A stretch of 48,088 nt of DNA from Methanothrix sp. (lineage in GTDB: Archaea; Halobacteriota; Methanosarcinia; Methanotrichales; Methanotrichaceae): positions 1 to 48,088 of the forward strand of contig JAPKXZ010000062.1 of the NCBI GenBank assembly GCA_026394555.1. The letters run 5' to 3'. The position numbers and the translations under genes were made by a program. Below the pieces are notes generated by a model, which worked only from the letters and a program-made list of their open reading frames with translations, had not been told where the DNA came from and searched no databases. Below are positions 11,512-19,278 of the stretch, piece by piece. The number at the start of each line of letters is the position of its first letter. Position 1 is the first letter of the stretch.

Positions 11512-12672
11512 ATGAAAAAAGCAATGCATAAGGCGCTTAGAGCTTCATCGCCCATAGGAACGGAGCACGAGTACTCCATAAATGACAAAAAATGCAGGCC
11601 TCTGGCCATTTCCGACCGGATAATCGAGAGGATCGCCGGAAAGGTGCAGCACGAGGTGGCTTTTGGGGGGATACTGGTCTCCAAGGAGCTGCAAAAGCAT
11701 GCTATCGAGCTGATCCCAGCCAGGCCGGGGAACCTTTTCTTTTTGGAAAGCAATCTCTACCAGGGCCTATCTGAGCTGTACCGGGCCACCAATCATGAGT
11801 ACGGCTTTATGGGTCTGGGAATGCATCCGCTGCTGAAATTGGATGAAACGACCTACTGGGATCATGATGAACAGGAGTATTATCAGGCATACGACCGGTT
11901 GTTCAATATCAAGCAGCATGGCTGGCTTAATATTCAGGCTCTGCAGATCAACATTCCCTATGCAGGCAAGGAGGAGCTGGTGGCTATGTTCAACAAGATT
12001 CGCTCGCTCATGCCCTATCTCGTCGCCGTGTCCGCTTCCTCGCCCATGGTGGAGGGAAAGCTCAATTCTTACATGGACAACCGGCTGGTTTATTACCGGC
12101 AAAACCAGGCGGCCATACCTTCGATCTGCCATGATATTCTGCCGGAAAAGCTGGAGAGCGTGCGTGATTATGTGCAGATCAACCGGCAGATCTACTCTGA
12201 GCTGAAAAAATGCAAAGCGGAGATTCTCTGCAAAGAGTGGGTCAATTCCAGAGGCGTGATTGTGCGCTTTACGAGAAAGTGCCTGGAGGTCAAAGCCATC
12301 GATGAGCAGGAATGCCTGCATTCGGACATGGCGTTCTCGGCTTTTTTGCTGGCGCTGCTTCGAACCGACCTTGCGCTGGAGGAGGATGAGAGCACTCTTC
12401 TGGCCATGCTGGAAGATGCCATGCGCGGCGGCGTAGCCGGGATGCGGCCGGAGCTGGAGAGGCTGCTCGCCCAGGCGGAAAAGAGCGCAACCATTGAAGA
12501 GAAGCGATATCTGCCCCTGGTGGCAAAAAGGATCGAGCAGGGCAGCCTGGCGGAGATCATGGTGCAAAAGCTAAAGGAGACGAACGGCAGGATCGAACCG
12601 ATACTGGAGCAGATGCAGTGGTGCCTGAAGGAGAACCGGCCCTATTCTGCAGAGCCGGCCAGATGCGGATAG
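11512..12672 (+). CDS. glutamate-cysteine ligase 2 (GCS2)-like carboxylate-amine ligase
   Basis: A 386-residue member of the GCS2/YbdK-like branch of the glutamine-synthetase-fold ligases. The N-terminus has SSPIGTEHEYSIND, in which GxEhE supplies metal-binding acids. HAIELIPARPG and WLNIQALQINIPY follow the family order, and SASSPMVEGKLNSYMDNR is the conserved substrate-site segment with the SP(M/Y) and R motifs. Members join an amino acid to a carboxylate using ATP. It is the last gene of the operon and has no clear own ribosome binding site, which fits coupled translation. Together with the ATP-grasp gene it gives two separate amide-forming enzymes in one operon, suggesting stepwise synthesis of a small peptide-like compound. 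It could also act in true gamma-glutamylcysteine synthesis. Confidence 0.8.
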   Translation: MKKAMHKALRASSPIGTEHEYSINDKKCRPLAISDRIIERIAGKVQHEVAFGGILVSKELQKHAIELIPARPGNLFFLESNLYQGLSELYRATNHEYGFMGLGMHPLLKLDETTYWDHDEQEYYQAYDRLFNIKQHGWLNIQALQINIPYAGKEELVAMFNKIRSLMPYLVAVSASSPMVEGKLNSYMDNRLVYYRQNQAAIPSICHDILPEKLESVRDYVQINRQIYSELKKCKAEILCKEWVNSRGVIVRFTRKCLEVKAIDEQECLHSDMAFSAFLLALLRTDLALEEDESTLLAMLEDAMRGGVAGMRPELERLLAQAEKSATIEEKRYLPLVAKRIEQGSLAEIMVQKLKETNGRIEPILEQMQWCLKENRPYSAEPARCG

Positions 12673-12712
12673 TGGATAGGGATTGAATAAGTCCAATGAT
12701 AGTAAGCCATTT

Positions 12713-12780
12713 GTTATAACCAGCGGCTAACGACGTTTCAACCACGGAGACACAGAGCTCACAGAGAACGCAAAGAGCGC
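12713..12780 (+). repeat. dispersed repeat: CAGCGGCTA motif plus 9-base-periodic CACAGAG array
   Basis: GTTATAACCAGCGGCTAACG is followed by AACCACGGAGACACAGAG, CTCACAGAG and AACGCAAAG. The same arrangement occurs inverted at 47508-47566. It lies in the spacer after the GCS2 gene. Confidence 0.7.
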
Positions 12781-12807
12781 TGAACTAACTGAAAAACCAT
12801 ATCGTTC

Positions 12808-12854
12808 GCCCGCCAACACGGAGCGAGCTCCTTCCGGGCCAGGCTGGAGAAGCT
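12808..12854 (+). repeat. direct repeat, left copy, bracketing an antitoxin/PIN locus
   Basis: CGCCAACACGGAGCGAGCTC and the following CCTTCCGGG...GGAGAAGC recur with a few changes at 13619-13666, on the other side of the DUF104/PIN gene pair. The bases after it up to 12900 are GC-rich without a gene. Confidence 0.55.
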
Positions 12855-12951
12855 GATGGCGGTAAGACTGTCGGCAGGGCGAGGGTGCTGGGGGAACCAG
12901 AAGGTTGAAGATTTAATAGGTATAATATTAGGAAATAGGAGATGTTAAGAC

Positions 12952-13143
12952 ATGAGTGCTTCACAAGTCATTGAATGCATATACGAAGAGGGCGTCTTCA
13001 AGCCTTTGCATGAAGTTAAAATTAAAGAAGGCACAAAATTAAAAATCAAGGTGGAAAAGGTAGACTTATCTGAATATCGCGGTATGTTTGGCAAGGCCTC
13101 CGCAGAAATACTTCAAGAACTGGAAGGAGATGCCTACCTTTGA
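12952..13143 (+). CDS. AF2212/DUF104-type antitoxin
   Basis: This 63-residue protein has the DUF104 pattern: IECIYEEGVFKPLHEV near the start, then EGTKLKIKVEK, a small beta-barrel that partners PIN-domain toxins in archaea. A GGAGATG lies about 10 bases before the ATG, and AT-rich TATA-like sequence lies near 12910-12930. The stop codon overlaps the start of the PIN frame, as in normal VapBC-like operons. Because the PIN gene is interrupted, the antitoxin may now stand alone. Compare the homologous intact pair at 22123-22808. Confidence 0.75.
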   Translation: MSASQVIECIYEEGVFKPLHEVKIKEGTKLKIKVEKVDLSEYRGMFGKASAEILQELEGDAYL

Positions 13144-13592
13144 TTTTCGTCGATACAAATGTTATTTATAATATTATATTTGAAACCATATTTACAGACC
13201 GTGCTCTAAGATTCATAGAAACATGCCAGGAACTTGTAACATAAGCAACCGTTATCCATGAATTGATCTATGTGTCCATCCGCGATCTCTGCGAAGAACG
13301 CTATGGAACAAAAAATAATTCCTCGTATCGGAAAATAATAGCGACTAAAGGATATGCCCCATTTCAAAAAGATATTGATCGTCTTTTCCAATTTGTCGAG
13401 AACAGCAGCATTTCTCTTATTCCCGTTAATAATGATCTGGAAGATTGGAAAGAGATTTTGTTAAAATACAAGCTATTGCCCTACGATGCTCTGATAGCTT
13501 CAACCTGTATGTCTAATGGGATAACGAAGATCGCTACTTTCGATAGGGATTTTAATAGAGTAGATTTTTTGAAGATAGTCGATATGACCTAA
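13140..13592 (+). pseudogene. PIN-domain toxin interrupted by a stop codon
   Basis: A full-length PIN ribonuclease frame (150 codons) starts at TTG 13140: LIFVDTNVIYNI carries the first catalytic Asp, ATVIHELIYV the Glu, YDALIASTC the third acid and IATFDRDF the fourth. Codon 35 is TAA (13242-13244), where the context LVT-stop-ATVIHEL suggests a former Ser. Re-initiation at TTG 13263 would lose the first Asp and the active site. The gene is therefore probably dead. It overlaps the DUF104 antitoxin stop, which fits one former operon. Confidence 0.8.
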
Positions 13593-13618
13593 TTTGAGAT
13601 CGCCCCCAGGAGCACGAG

Positions 13619-13666
13619 GCCCGCCGGCACGGAGCGAGCCCTTCCCCGGGGCACGCAGGAGAAGCA
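13619..13666 (+). repeat. direct repeat, right copy, bracketing the antitoxin/PIN locus
   Basis: GGCCCGCCGGCACGGAGCGA and the following CCTTCC...GCAGGAGAAGC match 12808-12854. The pair of copies bounds the toxin-antitoxin locus like an insertion or recombination scar. Confidence 0.55.
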
Positions 13667-13757
13667 AGTACAGCCCGGCCTAGTTAAAGTCATGATTGTG
13701 AGGTGATAATGTGCCTTGCCTTTGTGAACGGCTGACCGTTCTTTGCGCCAATCAAGG

Positions 13758-13815
13758 CTTCGCGTGAGATTCAACCGGGTCCGGTTTCACGCGAAGGCGC
13801 GAAGCCGCGAAGTCA
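13758..13815 (+). repeat. long inverted repeat with CGCGAAG array
   Basis: CTTCGCGTGA (13758-13767) pairs with TCACGCGAAG (13787-13796), with an inner AACCGG-GT-CCGGTT stem. The right arm runs into CGCGAAGGCGCGAAGCCGCGAAG, a 9-base-periodic array resembling the CACAAAG repeats elsewhere. It could also end the minus-strand flavoprotein transcript. Confidence 0.6.
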
Positions 13816-13841
13816 AAATGCGGCCAAAAAACGGCCAGGAG

Positions 13842-14336
13842 CTAAAGTCCGTGGCTCTTTAGCCCCAGGATCTCATCGACCTTGACGCCCACCAGCTTCC
13901 AGACGGAGCTATTCTCTCCCTGTAGCAAGACCTCCACCGATTCCTGCGGCGAGTGGCCGAGAGCGGATAGGACATTGGAGGAGAGAGCTTTGCTTTTTAT
14001 CAGATGCACAAACATCTCTCTCACCGCCCTTTTTTGCCCGCCATCCTCCACCAGTACCAGCTGCCCGGGCAGGGCCACGAAGCTGAAGACGGAAAGATCA
14101 GGAGAATAATGCTCTATCTCCACAGTCACAAAGGGATTATCCCGGAAGTACTGCACCTTTTTGCCATAATTGCTGGATAAGAAATACATGAACCGGCCAT
14201 CAAACACATAAATAAATGGGGCAATGTAAGGATGCGTCTCGCCTTTGAAAGCAATGCGGCAGACATATTGCTCCTCTACCAGCCGGTCGTACTCCACCTT
14301 TTCCATGCGGGGCATCTTGAATACATCTTCGGGCAT
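13842..14336 (-). CDS. pyridoxamine 5'-phosphate oxidase-family (split-barrel flavin-binding) protein
   Basis: This 164-residue protein is of the PNPOx-like/NimA type. The N-terminus MPRMEKVEYDRLVEEQYVC, then RIAFKGETHPYIAPFIYVFD and FLSSNYGKKVQYFRDNPFV, is the usual layout for an FMN- or F420-binding split barrel, with the SS-x-GKK segment contacting the cofactor phosphate. The C-terminal helix region is less conserved. It probably binds a flavin and reduces a small molecule; its substrate cannot be read from sequence. It is divergent from the radical SAM gene across a 122-base spacer that should hold both promoters. Confidence 0.8.
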   Translation of the reverse strand: MPEDVFKMPRMEKVEYDRLVEEQYVCRIAFKGETHPYIAPFIYVFDGRFMYFLSSNYGKKVQYFRDNPFVTVEIEHYSPDLSVFSFVALPGQLVLVEDGGQKRAVREMFVHLIKSKALSSNVLSALGHSPQESVEVLLQGENSSVWKLVGVKVDEILGLKSHGL

Positions 14337-14458
14337 TTCAGTCTCCTCCGTCAGAGCGGTCGCATAAAATCCGTTTGATACATGTTAAGGATTTCGAAGA
14401 GATTACTTTCGCCCCGCACGCATATCGGTTATAAATCCGATTGCACGTTGTAACTACA

Positions 14459-15679
14459 ATGGTCACCCTGGAGAAGATCGCCCATCTGGCAGAGGAGTGC
14501 AAATTCGACTCAATGGGCCCGGCCAATAGTCCCGCCGTGGTGGACGTGGACGAAAAGAAGCTTAGCACCCTGGGAGAAGGCACGCGCCATGACGTCTGCG
14601 CGTCTACCTTCTCGCCAAGGGAAACGCCCCTGCCCGGAATTTGCCACGCCTTTACAAAGGACGGCAGATGCGTCAGCCTCTTCAAGACCCTTTACACCAA
14701 CCACTGCACCCATCAGTGCAGCTACTGCACCAATGCCGCGAACTGCAGCAATAAATCCAAAGCCTTCTCCTATACCCCGGAAGAGCTGGCCAAGATAACC
14801 CTTTCCCTCTACCGGTCGAATTATATTGAAGGGCTCTTTCTCAGCTCCGGCGCGGGCCGAGATGAGGATCGTGTCACGGAAAGAATGGTAGAGACCGTGC
14901 GGCTCTTGCGCCAAAAGCATGCTTTTTCCGGATACATTCATCTCAAGGTCCTGCCTGGCTCTGCGCGCGCGCACATCCAGGAAGCCATGGAGCTGGCGGA
15001 TCGGGTCAGCATAAATTTAGAGGCGGCATCTGCCTCGCACATGAGCGAGATGTGTGCCACCAAGAGCTACGAGAACGATATCCTGCAAAGGCAAAGATAC
15101 ATCCGGGATATACTATCCGATAGCGCCAAGAGCTCCAAGGCCATTCTGCCTGCCGGCCAGACTACGCAACTTGTGGTAGGTGCCGCTGGCGAGAGCGATG
15201 AGGAGATCTTCAAGAGAGTTCTTTATGAGTACAAAGAAATTGGGGTGAAGAGGGCCTACTACAGTGCATTTTCCCCTCAGCGGGGCACACCATTTGAGAA
15301 CAGGCAGGCCCAGCCGCTCTGGCGAGAGCACCGCCTCTACCAGATGGACTGGCTCTATCGTGTGTATCACTTTCAGCCCAGGGAGATCCATCATGCCTTT
15401 AATGAGAATGGCTTTCTTAGCAACGCCGATCCCAAGATGGCCATCGCCAGGGAGTATATGGACAAACCCCTGGACCCCAATACGGCTGCATTCCGGGAAC
15501 TGCTGAGGGTGCCGGGCATCGGCCCCAAGAGCGCGCAAAAGATCGTGGCCTTCCGCAAAAGGCAGCCAATTGTTGCTAAAGCAGAGCTGGCGGCCATGGG
15601 CATTCGCATCAAGAGAGCCTGCCCCTTTCTCAAGATCAACGGCTGGAGAGATACAACTCTGGAGATGTGGCAGGCGTGA
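14459..15679 (+). CDS. radical SAM protein of the putative DNA modification/repair family
   Basis: The 406-residue product has the radical SAM cluster motif CTHQCSYC (C-x3-C-x2-C) near residue 83. A strongly conserved lead-in (KLSTLGEGTRHDVCASTF, then FKTLYTNHCTHQC) and YSAFSPQRGTPFEN are typical of the radical SAM family found beside uracil-DNA-glycosylase-like genes. The C-terminus carries a helix-hairpin-helix, LLRVPGIGPKSAQKIVAFRK, suggesting nucleic-acid binding. I chose ATG 14459 because the conserved MVTLEKIAHLAEECKFDS begins there; a TTG at 14441 is in frame. It overlaps the next gene by 13 bases. The reaction is unknown. Confidence 0.85.
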   Translation: MVTLEKIAHLAEECKFDSMGPANSPAVVDVDEKKLSTLGEGTRHDVCASTFSPRETPLPGICHAFTKDGRCVSLFKTLYTNHCTHQCSYCTNAANCSNKSKAFSYTPEELAKITLSLYRSNYIEGLFLSSGAGRDEDRVTERMVETVRLLRQKHAFSGYIHLKVLPGSARAHIQEAMELADRVSINLEAASASHMSEMCATKSYENDILQRQRYIRDILSDSAKSSKAILPAGQTTQLVVGAAGESDEEIFKRVLYEYKEIGVKRAYYSAFSPQRGTPFENRQAQPLWREHRLYQMDWLYRVYHFQPREIHHAFNENGFLSNADPKMAIAREYMDKPLDPNTAAFRELLRVPGIGPKSAQKIVAFRKRQPIVAKAELAAMGIRIKRACPFLKINGWRDTTLEMWQA

Positions 15680-16305
15680 AGATTCCGGACAACTTCCTCT
15701 ACTACCTCTCTTTGCATGAGGACTGTAATGAGAGGCTTCTTGCCAGAGCAGGGAATCTCACACCAGAGGAGCTGGAAGTTTGCATTCATCCAGAAGTTGC
15801 CCGCATAAAGAAGATGGTCTTTGCTGTTTTGGGAGAGGCGCACCGGATGAAGGCATTTGTGAGATTGCAGCCCCTGGGCGCACGAGTGCTTTATGGCTTT
15901 TTCAAGCCCAGGCACAAAATTGAAGAGCACATCTGCGATTACTTCGCCCGCAGGAACACCGGAATAATAGTAGTACTGGGAAACGGCGGCGAGAGCTGGA
16001 TCTCGCTATGTCGGGAGGGCAGAATCTGGCGGAATCATAGTGGAGGAATGGCCATAGCCCTGGAGAGGCTAAAGTCGGCCTTGCATTGCAGCGAGGATGG
16101 ATCAAGCGATGATGGATCCGGCGAGGATCTGGCCAATGTGGAGGGCCTCTGGCAGGTCTACTACGACAGCCAGTACTGCCCGGAAAGAAAGAATTTGGCG
16201 GCATTTAAGAGGCACATGCCCAGAAGAGATCAGGAGGCTGCGGGACTGCGGCTGGTGCAAAATAAGAAAAATGTCACCCTCGATAACTTCTCAAGCGGAG
16301 AGTAA
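15667..16305 (+). CDS. DUF4130-domain protein, partner of the radical SAM enzyme
   Basis: This 212-residue protein resembles the DUF4130 (probable DNA metabolism) family that is co-inherited with the radical SAM gene just upstream. VFAVLGEAHRMKAFVRLQP and the later VEGLWQVYYDSQYCPERKN, KRHMPRRDQ are the recognised segments. In many bacteria this domain is fused to a uracil-DNA-glycosylase domain; here it ends without one. The start is GTG 15667 (or GTG 15676), overlapping the radical SAM gene, so the pair is surely co-translated. It ends 16 bases before a convergent gene. Confidence 0.75.
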   Translation: MAGVKIPDNFLYYLSLHEDCNERLLARAGNLTPEELEVCIHPEVARIKKMVFAVLGEAHRMKAFVRLQPLGARVLYGFFKPRHKIEEHICDYFARRNTGIIVVLGNGGESWISLCREGRIWRNHSGGMAIALERLKSALHCSEDGSSDDGSGEDLANVEGLWQVYYDSQYCPERKNLAAFKRHMPRRDQEAAGLRLVQNKKNVTLDNFSSGE

Positions 16306-16321
16306 ATGAGCAATTCCGCTT

Positions 16322-17413
16322 TCAGCTTTTCTCATTTCGGTTGGCATCCGCATTCCCAAAAATCGAGCCACTCCGGGATGGCAGTAAGCTTGCTGCCACG
16401 GCCAGGATGGGACCCATGATCAGCCCCGAGCCGGCCAGCAGGGCTATGGTCCCAAGGACTGCCAGAAGGACTCTTTGCAGTATCCCTGCCTCACCTCTGG
16501 CCAGACGAATGGCTGCCACGCCCAAGAGTGCATGCAAAACGACGAACGCTACGGTGATGTACACTTCCGGTCCAAAGGGAGCGCGAGTGAGATTGAAGAC
16601 CATCTGGGTGAAGACGGAGGCGCTGCTGGCCAGGAAGAGAAATCCGGCCAGAGATCCGGCCAGGCAAAATGAGGTGCGACGAGAGCCGCGCCAGAAGAAG
16701 AGGAGAGCTAATATCTCGGCTACCAGGTAGGGAATGAGGATAAGCCCCAGGCTCTGCCCCTCCCAGAGGTAAACGGATATGAGCCGCAGAGGCGTGGTAA
16801 TTCTCTCTAAGAAGCCGAACTCCTCCCGATAGCCCACCGCCAGGCCGTAGTGACCATTAGTGGTATTTTGGACTTTTATACTATTACCAATACCATTAAC
16901 AACATTATTATTACTATAAACCGCCGCATAGTAGCGGGCCGATTCTGGAGCAGAGATGTTAATCTCCGCAATTTCTTGGAAACTGCTGGGCCCGAAGGGC
17001 TCGTAGACGGCACCATCAGCGTTCTTGCCGTTCGCAGCCAGAATTTTCAGGCCCAAAGCAACCCGCGGCAGAGCTAACTGCCTCGGTGGCAGCACACTCG
17101 TATTCAATCCCGGACCCAGGAGCACCAGGGCGGGAAGAAAATCCTTTTCTTTTGCATCGGAGGACTTGAAAAGGGAGAGATAAATTCGCTCGCCCTCCTC
17201 CAGATCGAAGCTGTAGTAATGCACCACATCCTTCTCAAGAGAGCCATAGGCCGCCCAGGACTTACCCGGATCGGATATGTGCATGGCTGAAGAGATGTTC
17301 TCATTTCCTCCGGCCATGAGGGGCACGTGGGCTAAAGACGGAAAAGCAAGGCCAAGCATGACCAGCAAAGCGACGAAGAAGATGGGGCTTGATTTCACAG
17401 CTACACTTAACAT
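16322..17413 (-). CDS. membrane protein with exported N-terminal domain
   Basis: A 363-residue protein. The signal peptide is SSPIFFVALLVMLGLAFPSL, and the following 190-residue extracellular part (NISSAMHISDPGKSWAAYGS, VHYYSFDLEEGERIYLSLF) has several N-glycosylation sites and reads like a beta-sandwich pre-peptidase-type domain. Four or five membrane segments close the protein (SLGLILIPYLVAEILALLFF, TSFCLAGSLAGFLFLASSA, VYITVAFVVLHALLGVAA, LLAVLGTIALLAGSGLIMG). I start at ATG 17413; the open frame continues upstream only because it runs through a GC-rich repeat and a GNAT stub. It is convergent with the DUF4130 gene. The function is unknown. Confidence 0.75.
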   Translation of the reverse strand: MLSVAVKSSPIFFVALLVMLGLAFPSLAHVPLMAGGNENISSAMHISDPGKSWAAYGSLEKDVVHYYSFDLEEGERIYLSLFKSSDAKEKDFLPALVLLGPGLNTSVLPPRQLALPRVALGLKILAANGKNADGAVYEPFGPSSFQEIAEINISAPESARYYAAVYSNNNVVNGIGNSIKVQNTTNGHYGLAVGYREEFGFLERITTPLRLISVYLWEGQSLGLILIPYLVAEILALLFFWRGSRRTSFCLAGSLAGFLFLASSASVFTQMVFNLTRAPFGPEVYITVAFVVLHALLGVAAIRLARGEAGILQRVLLAVLGTIALLAGSGLIMGPILAVAASLLPSRSGSIFGNADANRNEKS

Positions 17414-17484
17414 CCGATTGGTATTATTTAGTTTTCTACCGATAGATGGGTAGGGTTTGATTTCTCGTAGGATGACTCCAGCAG

Positions 17485-17640
17485 GCGCGCTCTCGCGTCC
17501 CAGCACGCGTGCGGGCCTGGGGACGCGTGCCCGTGGGCGGCGCATGGCCGGGCGGGCCGGTGGGGCTGGGGCCGGATTGCTGGAGGCGATGCTGCCAGAA
17601 AGGGCGCGTCGGGATCTGGCGGATGCCTTCTGAGCTGCGG
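17485..17640 (-). repeat. GC-rich dispersed repeat
   Basis: This copy is inverted relative to those at 19, 22 and 23.9 kb: on the minus strand CCAGCAATCCGGCCCC precedes ACGGGCACGCGTCCCC and CGCACGCGTGCTGGGA. It truncates a GNAT acetyltransferase gene on one side. Confidence 0.6.
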
Positions 17641-17650
17641 GTAATGGCGG

Positions 17651-17788
17651 GCGGTTCAGATCTTCCTGAGACTTGCAGGCATCGTTATGCAGAAAGTCGT
17701 TGAGATCTTCATTAGAAGAAGAGAATGAGGATAGATTATGGCATTTTTCCAGAGGAACGATGCGTAGCTCCTGAGAAGGTATAATCAT
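17651..17788 (-). pseudogene. GNAT acetyltransferase toxin, N-terminal stub
   Basis: The first 46 codons encode LRIVPLEKCHNLSSF and SSSNEDLNDFLHNDACKSQ, the typical start of TacT-like GNAT acetyltransferases (about 165 residues when complete). Similarity stops abruptly at a GC-rich repeat, so the acetyl-CoA site is missing. It lies 6 bases after a small antitoxin-like gene on the same strand, the order expected for such a toxin-antitoxin pair. Confidence 0.7.
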
Positions 17789-17794
17789 ATCAAA

Positions 17795-17941
17795 TTAGAA
17801 AGGATGCTCTTTGTATAGCTTGATGGCTTCCTTGAACATCTCTATTTGTTCCTTGGTGGCCTTTGGATTCCTGAGATCTTCCAGGAACTCCTTCGCATCT
17901 TCGCCTTCCAGTACCAGCCCTAGTTCTATGGGATGAGCCAT
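17795..17941 (-). CDS. very small antitoxin-like protein (48 residues)
   Basis: The 48-residue product MAHPIELGLVLEGEDAKEFL...MFKEAIKLYKEHPF is acidic and probably helical. The ATG at 17941 has GAGG eight bases upstream. A second, diverged copy lies at 18027-18203. Its position just before a truncated GNAT toxin suggests it was the antitoxin of that pair. The family is not one I recognise. Confidence 0.65.
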   Translation of the reverse strand: MAHPIELGLVLEGEDAKEFLEDLRNPKATKEQIEMFKEAIKLYKEHPF

Positions 17942-18026
17942 CTTCAAAACCTCTGCCTAGTGTTGGATATTCAATGTTCTTAAGGCTTTGCAGTAATCGA
18001 CTGGCGAAGCTTTGCCAGGCATGAGG

Positions 18027-18203
18027 TTAGCAAAAGCTGCCTGAAAGAAGCAGAGATTGCCCGCGATTAGTTCTGTAAATCCGCTTGGCTTCCTTAAACA
18101 TGGACAACTGTCCTGGCGTAAATGCGGTGATCTCCTCGTTCTTCCAGAACTCCTTTGCCGCTTCACCTTCGAGAACCAAGCCGAGTCTCACTGGTTTCGC
18201 CAT
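18027..18203 (-). CDS. second copy of the small antitoxin-like protein
   Basis: MAKPVRLGLVLEGEAAKEFW and LSMFKEAKRIYR align with the 48-residue protein next door, but the C-terminus is replaced by about 15 unrelated residues (58 in total). The ATG at 18203 is chosen by alignment of the two copies. No toxin gene follows; the bases to 17942 carry only a short unrecognised frame. Confidence 0.55.
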   Translation of the reverse strand: MAKPVRLGLVLEGEAAKEFWKNEEITAFTPGQLSMFKEAKRIYRTNRGQSLLLSGSFC

Positions 18204-18357
18204 TCTTTGCACCAGCCTCAGGAATTCAATTATGTGCCGCTATTATTGAATGGTAATCGATCTTTGGAGGAAATCCTGAGGGTTGAGCCTTGAAGCCGGT
18301 CAGGTGGCAGAAATCGCTGGCAGAGATCATCGGCCTTGCCTCTGCAAAGCAGTTCTG

Positions 18358-18425
18358 TCGGGACGCGCTCCCACGTCCCCGCGCGCGCGTGCGGGCCTGG
18401 GAGCACGTGCCCGTGGGCATGAAGG
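18358..18425. repeat. GC-rich dispersed repeat (short copy)
   Basis: GGGACGCGCTCCCACGTCCC, GCGTGCGGGCCTGGGAGCAC and GTGCCCGTGGGCATG closely match the core of the 17.5 kb copy. Confidence 0.6.
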
Positions 18426-18679
18426 TGGATTTCAGGCGCTGGAGATGAGTACGGATTGGAGCTTAGGCTGCGTGCTCTTAAGGTATGCCGGTGAGCAAGC
18501 AGTCATTGTTCGAGTTTAATCATACGAGGCTTTTTGATAACACATTGCAGTAATTTATTGTATATTGGATAGTAAGGATGCTTCTCAGCCAGATCTTGAG
18601 TGGAAGGGAAAATGGAGGCTCTCAGGTTCGCAAAAAAAATTGGAAGGAACTCTGAGATTCAACCATAATGAGGAAATAA

Positions 18680-18880
18680 TACAAAAGATTTGTTGACTCC
18701 ACAATTCTAACTAATAATCGCAATTTTGGATTAGAAATGGATATTAGCCAATTAGTACTCCGAATATATTCTCAAAATAAAGAAAGTTCAATGAGGCAGA
18801 AGTGTCTTGATTTAATTGATATTATGGTTGAGAATGGCGTGCATAGAATTGATAGAGAGCTACTTAATTACGATAGATAA
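18680..18880 (+). pseudogene. C-terminal fragment of an unidentified protein
   Basis: A frame open from 18680 encodes about 66 residues including LVLRIYSQNKESSMRQKCLD and LIDIMVENGVHRIDREL before TAA at 18878. The pattern (helical, closing with a conserved-looking CLDLID...GVxxIDREL) resembles the extreme C-terminus of a large multidomain protein. No N-terminal part is present in the window, and an in-frame ATG exists only at 18737. The base composition is much AT-richer than its neighbours. The rest of 18441-18928 shows no gene. Confidence 0.4.
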
Positions 18881-18928
18881 TAAATATAAATTTTATAGAA
18901 TAATAAATAGACCCGCAAATGCAAGATG

Positions 18929-18997
18929 ACTGCGAAAATCCTGAACGTGGCACTGGAAAAGTTCCGAGGCATCGAAGTTGAGATGAAATGCAAATAG
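18929..18997 (+). pseudogene. hsdM-type methylase C-terminal remnant
   Basis: TAKILNVALEKFRGIEVEMK followed by a stop matches the last residues of the methylase fragment at 21625-21894 (ESALEQFRGIEDELK). A GC-rich repeat follows directly in both places. Confidence 0.5.
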
Positions 18998-19009
18998 AAG
19001 GGTAGAGCC

Positions 19010-19161
19010 AGCTCGAAATGCTTGGCCGATTCGACCAGCAATCGAGCCCCGGCCCGAAGGCGGCCCACCCGGACGCGCCAGGCCCACATGCGGGCGCACG
19101 GTCGCATGCCCACGCCTGCGAGCGGCCCTGCGTGCGAAGGCGGCGCACGAGAATGCGAAGC
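19010..19161 (+). repeat. GC-rich dispersed repeat (long copy A)
   Basis: It opens with AGCTCGAAATGCTTGG and GATTCGACCAGCAATCGAG, continues with CCCCGGCCCGAAGGCGG, and ends with GCGCACGAGAATGCGAAG. Copy B at 21.9-22.1 kb has the same opening, core and end. Confidence 0.75.
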
Positions 19162-19278
19162 GAGATGCTGAGCTGATGTGAGTTGCCGGACATCTAGGAT
19201 GAACTGGCCCAGTACAGCCCCATGAGGTAATTGCAGAACGGCAAAGGATAATTACTTTTAAGGAGAATAGTCTGCTGC

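Noticed and set aside
13242-13244. Stop codon in the PIN gene as a recoding event
   Set aside because: The codon is TAA, not TAG or TGA, so pyrrolysine or selenocysteine insertion is not plausible.
16322-17788. A single 488-residue protein starting at 17788
   Set aside because: The first 46 residues are a GNAT stub and the next 75 are translation of a GC-rich repeat; the membrane protein signal peptide starts at 17413.
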